Positions 59,381-64,000 of a stretch of DNA of 64,000 nucleotides are shown here, piece after piece. The stretch covers positions 1-64,000 of the forward strand of contig NBIV01000055.1 in NCBI GenBank assembly GCA_003194525.1. Reading direction: 5' to 3'. The stretch's first letter is position 1; each line of letters begins with the position of its first letter. Source of the stretch: Gracilariopsis chorda (lineage: Eukaryota > Rhodophyta > Florideophyceae > Gracilariales > Gracilariaceae). A program made the position numbers and the translations under genes. The notes below the pieces were generated by a model, which saw only the letters and a list, made by a program, of their open reading frames with translations, had not been told where the DNA came from and did not search any database.

Positions 59381-61003
59381 ATGTCCACAGACTCTTCTAT
59401 CTTCCCCACTCACGCAGAAGCGCGGTCTCTCGCCTCGCTTGCAACATCGTCCCGCTCACAGCCTTTCAGTGGTATTCAGTATTTCCATGGTTTGCTTCGA
59501 GTGCTTCAAGACCCCGCAGTGTCGAACTTCCTCTTTACACCTGAACCAATAGAACTTCACCATTTGGCCCATCCTCGACTTTATGATCAAGCAGTTGCGA
59601 ACAATATGCTGGAGATAAATGTGGAACCCAATGCAAATGTGCATAATTCGTTGTCGGATCAATGGAATAGCAAACACTTCATGTTCCCTACACACACAGT
59701 AGATGGCAACACATATGGGTTTATCATTTCAGATGACATTTACATGCCCGGGTCTGCGTGGGGGGCTGCGAACCTAAAGATTGAATCTAGAGCAGTCACG
59801 AGATTTGTTAAGAACGACGAGGACGGCCACACAGTGTTTGTTGCTTACTATGAAGATTGGGACACTTTTCGCCTAGAGTATTCAAAACTGACAACGAGTA
59901 CCCAACAGATTCGGTTTCTCGTTGCCGTTCAAGGCAAAGCATTTCGAGCTCTTCTTAAGAATGGAGTACTCTCCATTTCCGCCATTGTTCCGCTGTTGGC
60001 TTTCATGCAGATGACAACCGAGTATCGCAAATGTCCACAATGCTTGCGCGCGTGTGGCGAGTGTTACTGTGCAGCGCCGAACATAAAACCCAGGCATCCT
60101 TTTGATTATGAAGCATTCAAACTGGGTGCCATGTCAAGAAGTGGCATTTTTGACGGGCGAACGGAAATGGCCCTCTTTGCCAACGGAGTTAAAATAAGGA
60201 GCGGTGTGCTTGGCTCCCGATATATTTCGAACCCGTCGTTCGATTTCGACCTCGTTGAAAGATTGAGACGACTGGCCATAAGCGATCATGTGGGAAAGGA
60301 AGCCGCGCGACATTCACACATTTTCTCGAATGCAGTTGGCGTTGCTAGTACAGGTCGTGATCAAAATCCGTTTGACTCTATAGGAAAGCCTGTACAGTTA
60401 CACACCCCACTCGAGGACCTTGGTAATGAGGGCGCACTCATCCAGACGAGCTCCGCAAATGATGCTGAAGTGTGGGCACCGCTCACGGAAGAAGGAGAGC
60501 AGGGTATTGGTGCGTCTCAGCAGATCACCCCCTCGATTCTGTCCAGCTTTCTTACGCCCTTAGAGGAACTCACGCCATCGGATGAGAACACTCAAAGCTC
60601 TGTTGTAAGCGACCCTATGACAACGGACCTTATAGATACTTCTGTTCAGTTACGTCAATCAAATGCATTGGATGCAGCAATCATGAATTCTGAACCACTG
60701 TCAACCGAGTCAGGATCGTTATCGGTGGACCAAGATTCTGGAACAAAGACTGCGAAAACTGCCTCGCCCGATAAGGAACAGGTTCGACGGCTGAAGGCAG
60801 AACTGCGACGCGAAAAAAACAGGGCGTCTGCTCAAAGAAGTAACATGAAGAAAAAGGCAGTCCTTGACGCCTTGAAGCATGACCTTGCAACTTCACGTGA
60901 AAAAGCAGATCTGCTTCGTTCCAAAGAGCTGCTTCTACGAAGAGAAAATCTCTCCTTAAAGAAGCAAATATCAGCAAACCGGTCAGCAGGTGGTGCGGAA
61001 TAG
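59381..61003 (+). CDS. Protein with C-terminal bZIP-like segment and Cys cluster, function unknown
   Basis: The product is 540 residues from the first ATG (59381). Residues 1-320 form an apparently folded domain I do not recognise, with a cysteine cluster CPQCLRACGECYC at about 223-235 that could bind zinc. Residues 320-455 are acidic and Ser/Thr-rich. The C-terminal 75 residues look like a bZIP: a basic stretch (LRREKNRASAQRSNMKKK) followed by Leu-spaced heptads (VLDALKHDLATSREKADLLRSKELLLRRENLSLKKQI). The residue where bZIPs have an invariant Arg is Asn (NRASAQRSN), so DNA contact may be altered. It is probably a nuclear regulator. The bZIP call is by resemblance. Confidence 0.65.
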   Translation: MSTDSSIFPTHAEARSLASLATSSRSQPFSGIQYFHGLLRVLQDPAVSNFLFTPEPIELHHLAHPRLYDQAVANNMLEINVEPNANVHNSLSDQWNSKHFMFPTHTVDGNTYGFIISDDIYMPGSAWGAANLKIESRAVTRFVKNDEDGHTVFVAYYEDWDTFRLEYSKLTTSTQQIRFLVAVQGKAFRALLKNGVLSISAIVPLLAFMQMTTEYRKCPQCLRACGECYCAAPNIKPRHPFDYEAFKLGAMSRSGIFDGRTEMALFANGVKIRSGVLGSRYISNPSFDFDLVERLRRLAISDHVGKEAARHSHIFSNAVGVASTGRDQNPFDSIGKPVQLHTPLEDLGNEGALIQTSSANDAEVWAPLTEEGEQGIGASQQITPSILSSFLTPLEELTPSDENTQSSVVSDPMTTDLIDTSVQLRQSNALDAAIMNSEPLSTESGSLSVDQDSGTKTAKTASPDKEQVRRLKAELRREKNRASAQRSNMKKKAVLDALKHDLATSREKADLLRSKELLLRRENLSLKKQISANRSAGGAE

Positions 61004-61649
61004 CCGTTGACACCAAGGATTTTTATTGTACATTAAAAGCCTGTCTCAGACAATTATGTTGACCAGAGGTAAGCGATCGTCAGAAACCTAGCTCAACAAC
61101 AGTGCACTCAATTGGTAGATTAGAGGTCACAGGTGAAGACAGAGCTTTGTCGTTCTCGTCGTAGATAGGGTGCGGTCGCGAAGCGCAACCCACAATCGAT
61201 GGCTACACGTTGCCGGTCGTTGTGCTCATTTGATTAGTGTCGTATGTGAAAGAAGAAGAAAAGAACACAGAATAACAGGGTATGTGTTCTGAGCATTTGT
61301 AATCGAAAGGTAGAAAGAACTGCCGTAGCATTCCTAGGCCCCTACCAAGGGTACCAAAGGTACCAACGGTACCAAACCCTTGGGAAAGAACAGGGAAGAG
61401 ACGCTCGTGTTCGTTTACGGCGGCGAGACCCTGGAAAGGTGTTTTTTCAAGGGATGTGTGTTGAATAGTGGAAATTTAAATCAAATCGCTCTGATTCAAA
61501 CCTATTTCGCGCGCATTCTGCCGTACCTCCTTCACAGAGCGGTGGCAACGGTTTCCCTTCGAAGGTTGTCACAGTCACGTCATGTGTTTGCGGAAAGCTA
61601 CCAAGAGTATTGCATAGAGCCAAAGATCGTCGGTTGGAACAAGAGCGAA
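61004..61649. other. Intergenic with short tandem repeats
   Basis: A tandem of about 10-bp units (TACCAA(A/C)GG) lies at 61345-61379. The frame of the next gene is open upstream to a TAG near 61333 but has no ATG before 61650, so this part is taken as the 5' leader. Confidence 0.45.
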
Positions 61650-64000
61650 ATGTCCGTTGTACAAAACAACTCACAGCACGACCGAAGCACCATCGGTCCC
61701 CTGTTGCGCCGACTAGTTGATCTTCATGTCTTCCCGGAAAGACGTAAGTCCGCGTCACAAGTGGCATCTCGCCTTTTAGAGTCTGCTCTTACTACGTCGC
61801 CCAGTTTACAGACGGCAGAGTCCCTTACGAAATCAATGCTGTTTCGCCTTGTCAGAGACGGAAAACATGCTGAAGTTTCGAGATTGGCCACCCTCACTGC
61901 TGGTCTCAAGTTTGAGCGGGCTATGAAACCGCAGAATATATGGCCCCTTCTCTACATTCTGAATGACCTGCGTGGGACAGCTGCTGACGTTCCAGAGCGC
62001 CCTTTGCCGACCCCTAAAAAGCATCTACAATCGGGTGCACTGGAAGAAACTGATGGTAGTCCCCCAAGCACAGAGATAATTGGAGAGGTTGACGAGAGTG
62101 AAACTCACGATGGAGAGCACTCTGGGGATAAAAGCACCACGATCCCACGGCTTTCAATGAATCCTTTTGAATCTAAACTGGACACCAACATTGACCCCGT
62201 GAGAAACATTTCCCAATCTAGTGATGAGGAGCACTCAGAACCCATAGAGAACGACATGGAAAACAAATCACCAATCCAACTTCATCTTGATAAGTATGAC
62301 GAGACAACACGAGAGCAATCAGTAGTCGCCATTACGCCACAAAGACCAACAAGTGTGATAACCCTACATAACAAGACCGTGGAGGAGAGGCTAACTAGTG
62401 AGCTTTTGCTAGTAGTTCAAGGCGAAAACGGCGCAATCATTACGTTCCAGGAACCTGGCGATTCTGAAGCGGTGTCATTATCTCTACCGACGGGCACAAG
62501 TCTATCATTACCGATGCGGGATATCATACAATGCGTCGCAGAGATTGGCTTTCTCTTTCGTATAATCCGCAAACGAGTGGAGCTAGATCATGAAGACCAG
62601 AACGGTGTAGTTTCCAAAAACATGTGTAGAGCTATCGTGCGCGAAATGGATACATACTACCGTAGCTTGATAACCCTTAGAGGTGCAAGTGATATTTCCG
62701 AGCTGCAAGAAAGCGGAAAGTTAACATTACGGAAGATTTACGTATGGGCCGAGCGAGAAAAGCCTCGACTGAGGTGGCTTGCACGTCTCTGTGAAGAAAC
62801 TCGACCGCTGAGGGGCGGTCAAATTCTCGCACACTTGAGAAAGAGGCGAGGGTCTTATGTTGGGGCAGAGATCCGTGATATGATGTCACGCATACTCACA
62901 AGTACTGCAGCTCCGATCAATCGCATGTTGGTAAGATGGCTTTCAGAAGGCGTTCTTTACGACGACGATGATGAGTTCTTCATCACGAAAGACCCAAAGG
63001 TTGCAGCAACGATGAAACCTGCTCCTCATACAGCTGCAATGTTAATGGAAGAAGGAGGTATCTCCCACGGACTGGCAGGGGGGCCAAACGAGGCCTCTAC
63101 TGCAAGTCATCGAATATGGTGGGGCTTGTTCAGGCTGCGGAAACATATGTTTCCGGGAGGTATTGACCCAGCCCTAGCTCAGAAGGCCCTTATGACAGGA
63201 AAATCTATAGCTTTTCTGCGACGGTGCTGTGGAGATGGGGAATGGGTGGATTACTCTCATGCCCCATTGGTTACTTCATTGACCGATGGTGACCGGCCAC
63301 TGTTCGATGCAGATCCGAGATTCCACAAGGATGCTCTTAGAGAAGTTATTGATAAGACGAGAACCTCCGCCAGCAGGCGGCTGAAAGAATTATTCTTTGA
63401 GAAATTCGATTTGAGCTATCATTTTGGCGCGATCAAGAGGTATTTGCTTCTTTCTCAAGGAGATTTCACTCAAGCCCTCATGGATGGACTGGCTCCTATA
63501 CTAGACAGTACTGGTGATATACTTCGGAGCAACTTGACCGGGTTTGTTGATGCAGCCCTGCAGTCATCCTCAAGTTTCAATGATGATACTGATCAGGAGA
63601 TTCTGGAACGTCTTGACGTCCAATTGGTGTCTCTGAATGAGAAAAGCAGAGTAGGTTGGGATTTATTCACACTAACATATCGAGTTGAAGATGCTCCTCT
63701 GAATACAATATTCTCCGTCAAGGTGATGGATGCGTACCTGCTAATATTTCGGTTTTTGTGGCAGCTTAAACGCTTGGATCACTTGATGGTCAGTGCGTAC
63801 ATGAATCTACGTGATTTGGACGAACGAAGGAGACTTCGATATCTGACGAATCGAAGCGATGTAGAGCTATCTAAGGAGGTGAACGCTCTCCTGAAACGAC
63901 TTCACTTTCTTAGAATGAAGATGACACACTTGGTGCATAATTTGCAGCACTACTGCACCGTGGAAGTGCTCGAAGGTTCTTGGTCAGTCCTAGAACGTGA
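61650..64000 (+). CDS. TUBGCP3: Gamma-tubulin complex component 3 (GCP3/Spc98), N-terminal 783 residues
   Basis: The frame is open to the end of the window, so the stop and the C-terminal end are missing. The N-terminal 130 residues match the GCP3-specific extension (ESALTTSPSLQTAESLTKSM, KFERAMKPQNIWPLLYIL). An acidic disordered linker runs to about residue 280. The GRIP1 region starts at about 300 (GHLRKRRG-like stretch HLRKRRGSYVGAEIRDMMSR, MLVRWLSEGVLYDDDDEFFI). GRIP2 includes FSVKVMDAYLLIFRFLWQLKR and ends with HNLQHYCTVEVLEGSW. GCP3 pairs with GCP2 in the gamma-tubulin small complex that nucleates microtubules. The ATG at 61650 is the first in frame. Confidence 0.9.
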   Translation, partial: MSVVQNNSQHDRSTIGPLLRRLVDLHVFPERRKSASQVASRLLESALTTSPSLQTAESLTKSMLFRLVRDGKHAEVSRLATLTAGLKFERAMKPQNIWPLLYILNDLRGTAADVPERPLPTPKKHLQSGALEETDGSPPSTEIIGEVDESETHDGEHSGDKSTTIPRLSMNPFESKLDTNIDPVRNISQSSDEEHSEPIENDMENKSPIQLHLDKYDETTREQSVVAITPQRPTSVITLHNKTVEERLTSELLLVVQGENGAIITFQEPGDSEAVSLSLPTGTSLSLPMRDIIQCVAEIGFLFRIIRKRVELDHEDQNGVVSKNMCRAIVREMDTYYRSLITLRGASDISELQESGKLTLRKIYVWAEREKPRLRWLARLCEETRPLRGGQILAHLRKRRGSYVGAEIRDMMSRILTSTAAPINRMLVRWLSEGVLYDDDDEFFITKDPKVAATMKPAPHTAAMLMEEGGISHGLAGGPNEASTASHRIWWGLFRLRKHMFPGGIDPALAQKALMTGKSIAFLRRCCGDGEWVDYSHAPLVTSLTDGDRPLFDADPRFHKDALREVIDKTRTSASRRLKELFFEKFDLSYHFGAIKRYLLLSQGDFTQALMDGLAPILDSTGDILRSNLTGFVDAALQSSSSFNDDTDQEILERLDVQLVSLNEKSRVGWDLFTLTYRVEDAPLNTIFSVKVMDAYLLIFRFLWQLKRLDHLMVSAYMNLRDLDERRRLRYLTNRSDVELSKEVNALLKRLHFLRMKMTHLVHNLQHYCTVEVLEGSWSVLER

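Noticed and set aside
1..64000. CRISPR arrays, bacterial operons, tRNA or rRNA genes
   Set aside because: No regularly spaced repeats, no Shine-Dalgarno-led gene clusters and no rRNA-like sequence seen. tRNA genes could be missed by eye; a tRNAscan run would settle it.

Overview
The window looks like nuclear DNA of a red alga, most likely a florideophyte with a compact, intron-poor genome resembling that of Chondrus. No organism name can be proven from the sequence alone. The evidence is a nuclear PsbQ'-type luminal photosystem II protein with a twin-arginine signal, a probable PsbW-like thylakoid protein, and a tandem glutaredoxin-MsrA fusion of the kind I recall from the red alga Gracilaria. 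Genes are nearly all single-exon, and they form islands separated by repeat-rich DNA.

Region 1 (1-18.4 kb) is a transposon graveyard. It starts with a frameshift-broken Ty3/gypsy chromovirus with integrase and chromodomain (1-4793). Next is a Ty1/copia element in reverse orientation (9205 to 5203), split by two solo LTRs. A Tc1/mariner element (9412-11723) follows, itself split by a third solo LTR with a clean 5-bp target duplication. A decayed copia RT/RNase H tail, one gene for a secreted cysteine-rich protein (13644-14591), and a 2.6-kb block bounded by about 170-bp inverted repeats complete the region.

Region 2 (18.4-35.1 kb) is rich in regulators: an AGC-family protein kinase, a bZIP factor behind a cluster of CACGTG boxes, a CHY/CTCHY zinc-finger protein, an RWP-RK factor, a type II membrane glycosyltransferase and a plastid-type branched-chain aminotransferase. 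This DNA is very GC-rich with many simple repeats, which opens long meaningless frames on the opposite strand.

Region 3 (36.4-48.0 kb) has two photosystem II genes, psbQ' and a psbW-like gene, that are convergent with overlapping stop codons. It also has a SAM-carrier-like SLC25 gene, truncated LINEs ending in (ATAC)n tails, the Grx-Grx-MsrA fusion, a bromodomain protein with a Tudor-like tail, and a TOE1-like CCCH/DEDD exonuclease.

Region 4 (48.7-64.0 kb) carries the TOR kinase. Its true ends are hidden by a 5' intron and by a short intron or frameshift before the FATC domain. After another LINE remnant come an unusual protein with a C-terminal bZIP-like segment and the N-terminal 783 residues of gamma-tubulin complex protein 3 (GCP3), which runs off the window. 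The host genes are independently transcribed eukaryotic genes without operon logic. The closest pairings are the overlapping PSII pair and several divergent promoters.
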